A stretch of DNA of 64,000 nt. It comes from Taeniopygia guttata (lineage: Eukaryota > Chordata > Aves > Passeriformes > Estrildidae). Below are positions 38,401 through 50,400 of this stretch, piece after piece. The stretch is from positions 28,855,501 to 28,919,500 of the forward strand of contig NC_133032.1 of assembly GCF_048771995.1 (NCBI RefSeq), written 5' to 3'. Made by a program: the position numbers and the translations under genes. How positions within the stretch are numbered: position 1 is the first letter of the stretch; each line of letters starts with the position of its first letter. The notes under the pieces are model-generated. The model saw nothing but the letters and a program-made list of their open reading frames with translations, made no database searches and had not been told where the DNA came from.

Positions 38401-41400
38401 GATACAAAAGTCAAGAGAAAATACTTAGGATACACTTGCTTAATTTTGCTACAAAGTTTAATTTGCTGCAAAGATATTCCTGAAGACTGTATCTGCTCAA
38501 AAGAATTACAATTTGCTACCGTGGGGAAAGACACAGTAAAGGAAGTGGCAGGGGAGAGAGTAGCACAGCTACTGGGATGCTTGAGTAAGTAATGAACAAC
38601 TTCCAGTTGTGTGTGAGAGGGCTTTTGTGCCTTATTGTTTTTTTTCCCCACGTCCTCTAATTCTGAACTCTAGATTTTTGTAACTCTAAAAATAATAGAA
38701 ATCAAACTCTCTCGCTTCTTTGCATCCTTCCTCTAGCCTGGAGTAGTCTTTTAGATGTTAAATAAACTAGATGCAATTTGATTTAACCTTACATTTAATT
38801 TCAAAACTGGTTCACTAAAATGTTTTGATGAGTGTTAGTAATAATGCTGAGGAAACAGCTCTGCTGATGAAACAGCTCTGCTGATGAAACAGTACTGGCC
38901 ATTCAAACTAATAATTAGCCTTCTTTCTAGTCCCTTTCAGATGCTCTGATTTCACTCCAGATGGTCTATCCTCGACGAAATCTCTCAGCTGACCAGTGGA
39001 GAAACGCACAACTGCTGAGCCTCATCAGTGCCCCCAGTACAATGCTTAATCCTGCACAGTCTGACACAGTATGGTCTTTTAATTTACATTCTGTGATAGT
39101 TAAGTAAGGTTTTCTGTAAGACAGTTGTCTGTTGGATTACAGCTATGTGACTTTTAATCAGATATGTAAATACACTGATTAGTACAGGGAAAAGTTTTCT
39201 CTCATTAAGTAAAGTTTCTGTTACATTAACTTGTGCCTTCAGCTTCAGTAATTTGTTGACCAGAAGGTGAGGGGAAGCAATGTTAACTTCTGAAGTCATA
39301 GAGGGGAGGAATCCTGAGTACCCTCTCAGGTATTTGTGAGCCAGGAGACTGGAAATCAGAACTGATCCTTCCTTTAAATTTTATGTTTGCACTGGCTCCC
39401 TCAGCTGTGATATGGATGGTTACATTTCTGAAAAAAATTGAAGCTTTAATGGCTATCAAGTTGTGATTAGTATCGATTGAAAGCTTTTAATTCTCGAATA
39501 TTGTTAAATACAATATTTATTGAAAATAAATATTTGTCAAAATTTGTTTAAGGTGTTGGAGGATATGTTAGCTCACTTAATATTCTGACCCTCAGTTTCT
39601 GAAGTACTGAAACACTGAATCACTGTTAGTGGTCAGTGGCTTTCTTTGATCAGCATTTAAGGCTTTGCTTGTCCCTTTTTGCCAACTAGTACTAATAACT
39701 AGTGTGCTACAAATTACTGTTTTTTTAACAGATGCCATGTGAATACCTGTCTCTGGATGCAATGGAAAAATGGATCATTTGTGAGTAAAATATTCTGAAA
39801 TGACTCATGGTTATTAAAAAACTACTGATTCTGAAACGACTCATGGTATTAAAAAAACTGGTTAACTTTTAAAAGACTACTTGCTTTCTGTACTGCCCAA
39901 TAGCTGTTGTATTCAAATAAGATTCTGGAGAACTTTATTAAATTTCGTTTGTACTAACATACAGTGAAGCTAGAATTCAGCATGTGCTGCTGGTATAGAT
40001 TGTGTCACAATAGATTGTGTTCCAGACTTTGACTGGAAGTGAGGGCTTCAGTAATTCTAATGAAAGTAGTCAAGTAGTATCAGCATAAAGTAATTAATTT
40101 CACACAAATATTGCAAAACTACTTCCATTAGAAGTGGGGAGGGAGGTATTTTTTATAGATTAGAAAATGTTATACATTAAAGAGTTTATTAATGATCTAT
40201 GCAAACTATTTAGGACAAAATATGTAATCATCTCACTGTTCTCTTACTGTCTTTGTGCATCTAATTTGTGACACACATCAATGTGAACTTTTGAAGTTGG
40301 ATTTATTTTGTGCCACGGAATCCTAAATAGTGATGCTACAGCTTTGAATCTTTGGAAACTTGCACTTCAAAGCAGCTCTTGCTTGGCTCTGTTTCGAGAT
40401 GAAGTGTTCCATATTCACAAAGCTGCAGAAGATTTGTTTGTAAACATAAGAGGGTAAGTTTTTGTTCTCCTTTCAGAATCTCTGCTAAAACCACCATATT
40501 TCTTGAAGAACTGTTTCAAACTGTTTCATATAAGCTCTGCTTAGGTGCACAAATATTTTGCTTGGTATCTTGACTGTTTCTTTAATGCATAAGTTTTAGG
40601 GGCCTGATTTCATAACCACCACACCTTTTTTTGTCTCAGTCTGAAAGCCTGGTGACAGTCTTTAAAATAGCAAGTCTCTTAGATTAATGATCTCACCCAC
40701 GAATCTTGGATTTACTGAAGGGAAATGTTACAAATGTGGTGTTTGCTTGAAAAATTGCATCTTGTTGCTACTGTTTCTGCAGTATTTTATATGAAAACTC
40801 AGAAACAAAGTTGAGTCCTCTACCAACCAACACCAGGAGTACTTCACTAGAAAGTATTTCTGGTTTGGATGTCTAGTTTTGGCATTTAGCTCTGCTCAGG
40901 AGCTGGTGTGCATTTTCTGCTGTATCCTGCTTGCTATAACATTGTAGCTTCTATCAAGTCCCACTCAGCTCTTTCTAAAACATGCTGCTGATTCTTAAAC
41001 TGTGTCTGGTTTTTACTTGCAGCTACAACAAGCGTATTAATGACATCAGAGAGTGCAAAGAAGCTGCTGTTTCACATGCGTGAGTGTCTTAAAAAGTTTT
41101 TCTGACAGATTTTAGGATTGGTTTTCTTAAGACAAAACTATAAATATTGTATGAATAGAATTTGTCAAATGCAGAATTAGTCATGCATTTTCAGATGAAT
41201 CATTTACTGATTGTTCTTTTAAATCTGGATTTGCTTCTTGTCATTACCTATTTAACTTCCCAAGTTAAAATAATCTAAGTTCTAGATTATTTTTCAAGTT
41301 ATCAGGATGGAAGCATTTAGTTTATTAATTACTTATGTTTTTTCTGATTACAAAAGGTGAATGCAAATTAAATAAAAATGTTTTCATGTAGTCAAATGCA

Positions 41401-44400
41401 CATCACAGAGAGGGGGGAGAGAACTTGGGGTTTAAATTTATTGATGCTTCATGAATATATGATGTTGGTGATGAGGATGCCAATTTTTTGAACCACAGTC
41501 TTCAAAATTCTGGAATTTTTAAGGTGGTATAATATCATCTGCCTATGCTTTGTCTTAAATGCTTTTGAAAAGCAATTATTCTGTGTCTAGCATAGTGGAT
41601 AATGTGTGTTCTTTTGATGCAGCGGTTCAATGCATAGGGAGAGACGCAAGTTTTTACGTTCTGCTCTCAAAGAACTAGCCACTGTCTTGTCTGACCAGCC
41701 AGGCCTCTTGGGTCCCAAGGTAATGACACCTCTTATGATTTGCATTTAGGCAAAAAACAGTGTGTTTCTCAATGGTAAATTCATTATTTATTTTCTTTGG
41801 GGGGGTGGGGGGGAATTCCTCGCTTCACTCTGAAAAAGCCTACTTAGTTTTATAAGTTCTTGTATTTTAGAGGCTAGTTGCCTCTTGAGTGCACAGTCTG
41901 TTCAGCTGTTGTGTATATTGATAACCTTGTGAACAATTTTTCTTTTTCAGGCACTTTTTGTATTTATGGCATTATCCTTTGCTCGTGATGAAATTATTTG
42001 GCTTCTTCGTCATGCAGATAATATGCCAAAGAAGAGCGCAGATGATTTCATAGATAAGTATGTTCATTTTTAATGCAACACCTTCAATACTAGAATTTCA
42101 CAAACAAGATAAAATTGAAGGCAGTGGAATCTCAGAAAAGTTTGGCTACATGGAGCATCTGGGAATGTTCATAAAATTTTTACTTGGGAATATTAAGTGT
42201 CCCACCAAAACAGAAATCTAGAAATACTGTCCTAGAATTGGAGCATATCAGTGAAAATTCATGTATAAAATAGAAATATTTTCTACAAGTTTTGTTTTTT
42301 TAACTTTGAATAGGCAAAAAGAAAGGTTTTTCACATGTCTTCAACTGATTTTGCATTGATCAAATCAATGAAGGAGGAAAGAAAACTCAAAAAGCTTTAT
42401 TTGTAGATTCTTTTGACAGCAAAACTGTCTGTTAAATCAGCTAAGCTTTATTTATGTAATAGAGCTTTAGTGTCACCATAAGCAGATGGTAAAAATGAGC
42501 AATATGATTACAAGATTTTACAAGTGTGGATAGGCAGGAGACTTCTCAAGATTATTGGACACAAGATTGAAGTGACAGACTGCAGGATTTTAAACAAGTA
42601 ATGATCACAAGGTCATTTATAGAGCTGGAGTGGGAAAATCTTGGATTCTTTCCACTGGATTTAGATGCTAAGGAAAGATTGAAGTTCCAGAGCTTCTGTG
42701 AACAACCTGTGAAAGTATTTAACTATCCTCATGGCTTGGAAAAAAATCCAGAAAAGCAGTTATTAAACTTGCCTTTTTCAGGTTTAACCACTTTTTGAGA
42801 AAAACATTTTTTCAAATTGAGCTGTACAGAAGGGCTTCTTATTCAGAAGAAGAACTAAATAGTTATACAAGCCCTTGAGGATTAGTATGGTGATATCCTG
42901 CTAACTTATGTCCTGTTGAGTGGATTTGACCTTGCAGAGAAAATTACGTATGTAAATTCCTTTACAACATCAACAAATATTTTCATACAGAAATTAGCTG
43001 TTGATAATTGTTTTAAAAGCAAGGTATAGGAGGAAATTCCCATGAAGAAATTTATTTTAGTATTTTGAGTGACATTTGTAAGCTTTTCCTTGTTTTTTTT
43101 TGGTCTAGGCACATAGCTGAGCTGATATTCTACATGGAGGAGCTCAGGGCACATGTGAGGAAATACGGACCAGTGATGCAGAGGTACTATGTACAGTATC
43201 TCTCTGGCTTTGATGCAGTGGTCTTAAATGAGCTGGTGCAGGTATGGCAACATCATGGCTCTGACTTCTCAAATGCAAGTTTGAACAAGGGCTTTTTGCC
43301 CAAAATGATGTCCTAAAATGCATCCTATTTCCACTTACTGTGGAAGTTAACTTACTGTTTAATTCTGGGAGTGTTTAGTGTTTATGTAGAATCACAGAAT
43401 ATCCCGAGTTAGAAGGGACCCACAAGGCTCATCAAAGTCCAACTCGTGGCCCTGCCCAGGACACCCCAACAGTCCCCCCCTGTGCCTGAGAGCGTTGTCC
43501 AAATGCTCCTGGAGCTCTGGCAACCTTGAGGCTGTGACCCAAGCCCTGGGGATCCTGCTCAGTGCCCAGCCACACTCTGAGGGAGGAATGTTTTCCTAAT
43601 ATTTTCCTTTCCTTTTCCTAATATCCAACCTAACCCTCCCCTGACACAACTTCAGACCATTAGAAGTGGTATGAATTTATATACTTTAGTCTTCATATAT
43701 GAATATTATGAAGCACTGTTATGTTTAGAGACTGTGAAACAGGTACTGTCACTGAAGGAGTGTAGAAACCTTTTCTTATTTAGCCCAACCAAGAAATGAT
43801 AAACTTTTTGAAGTGCTTTGGTTTTATTCCCTGGTGACCCCACTAGATGGAGCCCAAACTGATATGAGGAGGAAAAATGGACATGAATTTTAATTGTCAT
43901 TAATTCATAACAGCTATCAAGCACCAGAGTAGACAAGTGATTGAGAGCCAATTAAGATTTTTTTCCAGCCTTTAAGTTTCAATGTCAGTTATTGCTGGAA
44001 TTATGAGGGACTTTTGCATTGCATTACTTTACAGAAGTGTGGTGCTGTTGGTGGCTAAAACTTATGTTGCATTTTGTAAAATTAGAATGCTTAGTAAAAT
44101 AAATTTGAATTTTTAATTAAAAAAATTTGAGAGGGGGTTTTTTGGAGGTAAAGTGGTGCTGATGTGGGCTCCATTATATCCTGCCATGACCAGGTTTTCT
44201 TTGCAGACAGGATACAAAATATCGTATAACTACATTTACTGACAGATTTTCCCATTTTAAGCTCATAGGAGTTCGGAAGCAATCTTTTCTAGGTATTTGT
44301 CATCAACCAATGAATTTAAAAGTGAAAGCTGCTAAATAGCACTATTTGAAATATTCCATCAATGAAGTTAACTCTTGTAGGTTTTTGAACATCTCAGAGT

Positions 44401-47400
44401 ATAGCTGATAAATGGGGCATGGATATTGACATTATTTCATAAACTGGGTTTAAAGTAGTAATAATAATAATAACAACAACATTTATTTTAGAATCTTTCA
44501 GTGTGCCCAGAGGATGAATCAATCATCATGTCCTCTTTTGTAAACACAATGACTTCACTAAGTGTGAAACAAGGTAAGTTTAAATGATCTTGGAAAATTG
44601 GTAACAGGCTGGCAGATTCCTCTGAAAAGTTTCATCATTTTTGTTTCATGTAATCAGTAGAAGGAGCATTTGTTCAGTATTTGTTCCCTTGTTTCTCTTT
44701 CATTTTTGTATCTGCTTCATGTGGTTTGCCCCTTTTCCAAAGGATGCTATTGGGTAATAATCCAACTTTTTGATATAGAGAACATATTACACATATTTTC
44801 ATATAGATATTTTAATGCCTTTTACTGCAACTGTACTGGATCAAAATTCTTGGGTAAAAACATGAGGTTAATTACCCAAATAATTCTTTACTATTTTGGG
44901 GTTTTTAAAAGATCTGATATACTATATCTGAATTTATTATTGTTTTCTAAGGGTTTTCTGTTCTATATTTTTCCCTGATGCAGTTGAAGATGGAGAGGTA
45001 TTTGACTTCAGAGGAATGAGATTAGACTGGTTTAGATTGCAGGTAAGAATTGGTAAATATGCATGACATTTCACTAACTTAAAATCAAAATGTTTCATAG
45101 ATTACTGCTGTTCTAGATTACTCTCACACTGCAAGTGGATGACAGGCTATCTAAAAATAACCTACTCTTAAAATCAAACAAATACTTCAACAGATAATTT
45201 GCTATGTTTTGATGTAATTTTGTCTACTTTGGGTACTTTTTGCAAATCATCCTTGGGGTGTTTCTAACAGTTCAGAAATAGAATGTGTTGAGGCTGAGCT
45301 GTTTGGTGGGTGTGCAGAGTGTGATTCAACGTGCCTACACTGGTAAGGGAGTGATTACAAATTTGTGTTTTGCCAATATTTGTTCTGCAGTTTATCTGTG
45401 AATTAGTGCCATATTCAGTGGCTGTTTAGAGACTTCACTGCAAGGCAGTTTGCTGTTTTTTAAGCTCTAGTGGAAAGAGAAGAATCCCTGCATGGTCTTT
45501 AAATATGCAGGTGTCCTGTGCATAGCACAAACAGCATTTAACATTGGTATTGAGCAATAGCAATGGAATTTGCACAAAAGCAGTTGCAGATATAACATAT
45601 CAATTGTGTTGTCTTTTCAGGCCTACACCAGCGTTTCTAAAGCTTCACTTGGCCTTGCAGACCATAGAGAACTAGGAAAAATGATGAACACAATCATTTT
45701 CCACACAAAAATGGTAGATTCTTTGGTGGAGATGTTGGTGGAAACCTCAGATCTTTCTATCTTTTGGTATGTTACTAGAGTGACTGTACAAGTTTTTTAT
45801 TTATTGTTTGGTTTGTCCTTGCAAGTCTACTTTTTAAATAGAGCACTTTGTAGGAAGATAGGCCAGAGGAAGAATCAATTGGAATTTCTGGTTTCTAGCA
45901 GAATTAGTTTGAAAAAGGTGTTTATGACCAGACAGTCATATAATTGATCAGGAATCATTTGCAGACTTTTCCTTAATACTTTTTGGCAAAAAGCGCAAGT
46001 TTTTACAGTCCCTTTGTGGCAAACGTCAGAATAAAAGTATGATTGTGATAATAATCATAATGTAAAATAGATGTGCAAATAAAATGCATAAAAAGTGAAT
46101 GCAGAAAACAAATTATGAAAGCATGGGGCAGTTTTTGGTATACAAAATGTTTATGGTCACATTTGGTTTGTATGAAGTAAACCTTATTTGCAGAAAAAAA
46201 AAAATATTGCATTTAAATGTCAGATTAATAACTGCTTAATTCTGTTCAGTTTTTATAGTCGTGCTTTTGAGAAGATGTTTCAGCAGTGTTTGGAGCTTCC
46301 CTCTCAATCAAGATACTCAATTGCATTCCCACTGCTTTGCACTCACTTTATGAGCTGTACCCATGAACTATGCCCTGAAGAGGTAATTTTTAAATTTAGG
46401 TTATTTTCATCTCTTATTCAACATAGAGTGAACTAGAGCTGAACGCTACAAGAAGGTGTTTATTATGACAATTTAATATTTGAGGGAGTAGGGTGCTAAA
46501 AATGTAAAAATGGAGGTAAAACAAGTAGATACCTTGTTACATGACTCTTTATGCATAAATCTCTAAATCCTTTCCTGAAATGAGAGAGAATTTTGATTTT
46601 TGCTTTAAAGAGGGATTAGCTAGGGTACAAAAATAAGATGACTTTTCAGGCTTAGATGCTAATAAATGCCATATGCCAATTAAAACTTAGAAGCAACAGT
46701 TTTCCTGTTAAATGATTTATAAACTCATGGTTAGGAGAAGGAAATAGGAAGCTGGGAGTTCTATATGCGTTGTTACCGTTTTATTCAGTAAGAAAAAAAA
46801 GTGATACACAGTATAATGCAAGCATTTGCTTTGGTCAGAACTGGGTAATGGAAACCTTGCTGTGGTGCTTGAAGAAATGAACTCTTTGCTAAAGGAAGCA
46901 GTTTGAATCTGAGGAAATTCTTTCTATTTTTGTTGTAAGAGCATAAATCCTTTAGTACATTTCCTGTATGTTCATTGACTTTGAAATTAGTCTGGGAGTT
47001 AACTACTACATTAACATTTTAATGTATGAAAGTGTTGTTTTCATTCCTAACAGTGCTCATCTGAAGCAATTAGTTGAATAAGATTTATTGAAATATAAAC
47101 AATATGGGGTTTTCTTATTTACAAATAAAATTATTTTCTGCTAAACTTCATTGCAGTGTACATCTATATAGGCATTTTCCTTGTATTCTTTGCTTTAAAT
47201 AGCAGCCAATGCTATTTATATTAGACAAGCATTAAAATGTTTCCAGGAAAGCTGAACCCTTCAGGACAAGAGACATCTTTGAGAACAATTATAGTAACAG
47301 TAAGAAATCAGTAGCCAAAGTCCACTGGACACTAGTTACTGTGCATTCAGCTGCAGCAAGCACATTTTGTCACAGCCAGCAGAACTTGAAATTCAATATC

Positions 47401-50400
47401 TGAATTGTATGCCTTGGTAACTATTATCATTTTGGAAAAATAATCTTTGCTATGCTGTGTACAGTGTGTCATAGTGTGGCTGATAGAAAGTAAACATCAG
47501 TGGTGAAAGGAGGATTTCAGCAAGACAGAGACTGTACTTGTGAGAAAGGAACAGAATCCAGAAATTAATGCAGCAGGGCTTTATTATTTACTTTTTCAGT
47601 GATCTGAAGGACACTGCTGTCTCTATGGCTTGAGTTACATGCTCTTTTCCCCCTAGACTTGGTATTGGCACATATTAATGAAGAGGACATTCACGGAGAC
47701 CTTGGAATTTTGGGCACATTAAAGCAGATTTGGTCCAAAATTAAATGTGAAAACCTGCTTCTTCAAACACATTTTTTTGCCTCTTTTTACAAAAAATATT
47801 TTTTCATGGTGACTTTGAAAATGTCATGGTTCAAATCACTTCCAAAAAGAAAAAAACAGCTCAGAGTCAAGATTGTTGATGATTAATTAATTATTTCCCA
47901 TATCCTAGTTATATGATTAGTGAACTGTTCTCTGCACTACTGTAGGACTGATGGGAAACTGAAAATTCTGCTTCCTTATCTCCCTTTTTAACAGCGACAT
48001 CATATTGGAGATCGTAGTCTTTCCTTGTGTAACATGTTCTTGGATGAAATGGCTAAGCAGGCTCGAAATCTTATCACAGACATTTGCACAGAACAATGTA
48101 CACTGAGTGATCAGGTGAGTATGGTTGTGTCTATTTTAATTCTCTTTTGAGATTTGCTCCATTCAGCTTTCTGGATATTTTCTGTTCGCTTTTTTCTCTG
48201 TTTTTGGGTAAACTTTCTGTTTATAAAATTGAAGGTGATTTGAGCAAGAATTTTTAATACTAGAATTGTGTCAAAGGAAGAATGTGTTATTTGTGTGATG
48301 AAGTGTGCTAAAAAAACTTGGATTTTAATTTGGAGGGGCTGTTTCTTTTTGTTTACTAGTTGTTGCCAAAACATTGTGCCAAAACCATCAGTCAAGCAGT
48401 GAACAAGAAGTCAAAAAAACAGACTGGAAAGAAAGGAGAGCCTGAAAGGGAGAAACCAGGAGTAGAAAGCATGAGGAAAAACAGATTGGTTGTGACAAAG
48501 TAAGCTGCTTCTTCTGTTCTTTTCACCTTGAATCCCAAATCAAAATGTGTTTCACACATTTCAATATGTTTTACATACTGAATGCTTCTTGCTTAATTTG
48601 TTTGGATAAATTTAATTGGCTGTAAGTTTGAAGCTTTGCAGTTTGTCATGCTTCTGTGGGTTGTATAGAGACTGAATTTTGTTACATAAGTAATAGGAAT
48701 GTTTGTCACTTGAATTTATCCCCTTGGCTGTTTCCTTTCCTGAGCAGAGAGAATCCCTGTGCTGTAGCTAGGCTTCCTGAATAGTTATATTAACTGTGGG
48801 CATGTGAGTCCAAGGAGTGGGTGGCATCTTTGACTCTACCTTGCTTTAGCACTCTTAAATAAAGGCTGGACAGGAAGTTCTTGCTGTCTTCTAAATCATT
48901 TAAACATCTATTCTTTTTTGGGGATTTAAAAAATACATATATCTATACACATATATTAAAAAATATATCTCACATCACTGTATGCAATGAAGATCAGTAC
49001 GCAGTTTTAGGATGTGTTCTTGGCCAAAATACTGTTTTTTAAATAAGCTAAGAAAGTGTCTCCAAGCAGAACATGATAATGAAGAGTTCGACCTGTACCT
49101 GCTTTTGAAGCATTATCCATTCAGTATGTGCCTTCCATGATAATATACACTTCTGTTACATTAAATTTTTTTTTAAATTTCTTTCTATTTCTTTATTTCT
49201 TTATATTTTAAAGCCTGGACAAACTGCATACTGCACTTTCTGAGCTCTGCTTCTCAATCAATTATGTACCAAACATGGTGGTTTGGGAACACACGTTTAC
49301 CCCAAGAGAATATTTGACATCTCACCTGGAAATCCGCTTTACCAAGTAAGAAATATTGGTAGCTAGATAGACAAAATAAGCTTTTGCTAGTTTATGTTGG
49401 AAATACTGTGTACTTACTACATTAAACTAGGTTTTAAAGGTGCAACTGTGAGTAGAATCCTAACTGAATGATTAGTAAGTTACTTGTGCAGGCATACATA
49501 ATAGTCAATTCCTGTTTTAAAATAGAATATTGAAATCCATATAATCTATTTAACAGCCAGATCCTGCATTCCCAATCTTGTGTATTTTGTAGGACCTGAT
49601 GATGGCTGTTTTTAGGCATGTATTAAGACATGTCTTCCCACCATTCTTTTGCACAGTGCTGGAGTGTTTTCAAATATTTGAGTCCACTGCCTTGCTGAAA
49701 GGAAGTCTGAAAATCAGAAGTAGAGATCTGACAAAGCCAACCGAGAATATGTGCAGTTACTTTTTTTTTTTTAAATAAAGTGCTGATGTTTGATATTCCT
49801 GTCTGTTCCTACCTTGAACTTACCATAATTCTTTACAGAAATAGGCAAATGGCAACTTCTGGAGAGGACTTCATATTAAACCAGCCAGCCATCCTACTAT
49901 TTTATACCAAAGATTACTGGTTATATATTTCAAGCAGGGTAAATGACTTAATCAGTTTAATCATTAAGACCTAATATTAGGTCACTGCAGCATTCCATCA
50001 GTAAGATAAGGTGACATCAAAATGAAGATAACTCCATGACATTTTAAAAAGTCAGCTCTTTAGGTTTATGAACTTAGACCAATAAACTTGGGCACTTGTT
50101 CTTATTATTTTAATTTGCGGGAGGTCAGCTTGTGGTTGGGGCTGAAGCAACAGGTACATTACTTTTAGAGACTGCTTTCTTTTTCTTTTTGCTTCATGAA
50201 ATAAATGAAACTTGTTAGCTGAGCAGAATAGATACTCAGTTTATAATTATTTTTCAGACCTTCAAATGGCATTTCTTTCAGAGGCTTGCAGTATTCCTTA
50301 AAAGACAGTGTTAGTGTCTCACTGTTAGGGTTTCTTTTCCGTTTTAAGCTCCCCTGTGTCACCTGTGCTTGGACTGGAGCTTATTATTATGCCAATTAAT

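Larger units (their letters stand above)
35575..43108. other. NCKAP1: Introns 3-12
   Basis: Introns here range from 86 bases (intron 5) to 2.0 kb (intron 6). An A/C-rich tract at about 36228-36330 in intron 4 (AACAAAAC and ACAAACAAAC words) and two short tandem repeats listed separately are the only repeats seen. No nested gene is visible. Confidence 0.7.
43242..44491. other. NCKAP1: Intron 13, with CR1 and triplet repeat
   Basis: A 1.25-kb intron containing the antisense CR1 at 43389-43670 and ending in a TAA/ACA microsatellite next to the exon 14 acceptor. The rest is plain AT-rich DNA. Confidence 0.75.

Noticed and set aside
45570..45947. 125-codon frame around exon 16 as a separate small gene
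   Set aside because: Only 45621-45766 is NCKAP1 coding; the rest is flanking intron that happens to remain open.
47659..47886. 75-codon frame upstream of exon 18, preceded by a CCCCCTAG acceptor-like site
   Set aside because: No donor in a frame-preserving position and no counterpart in known NCKAP1 isoforms.
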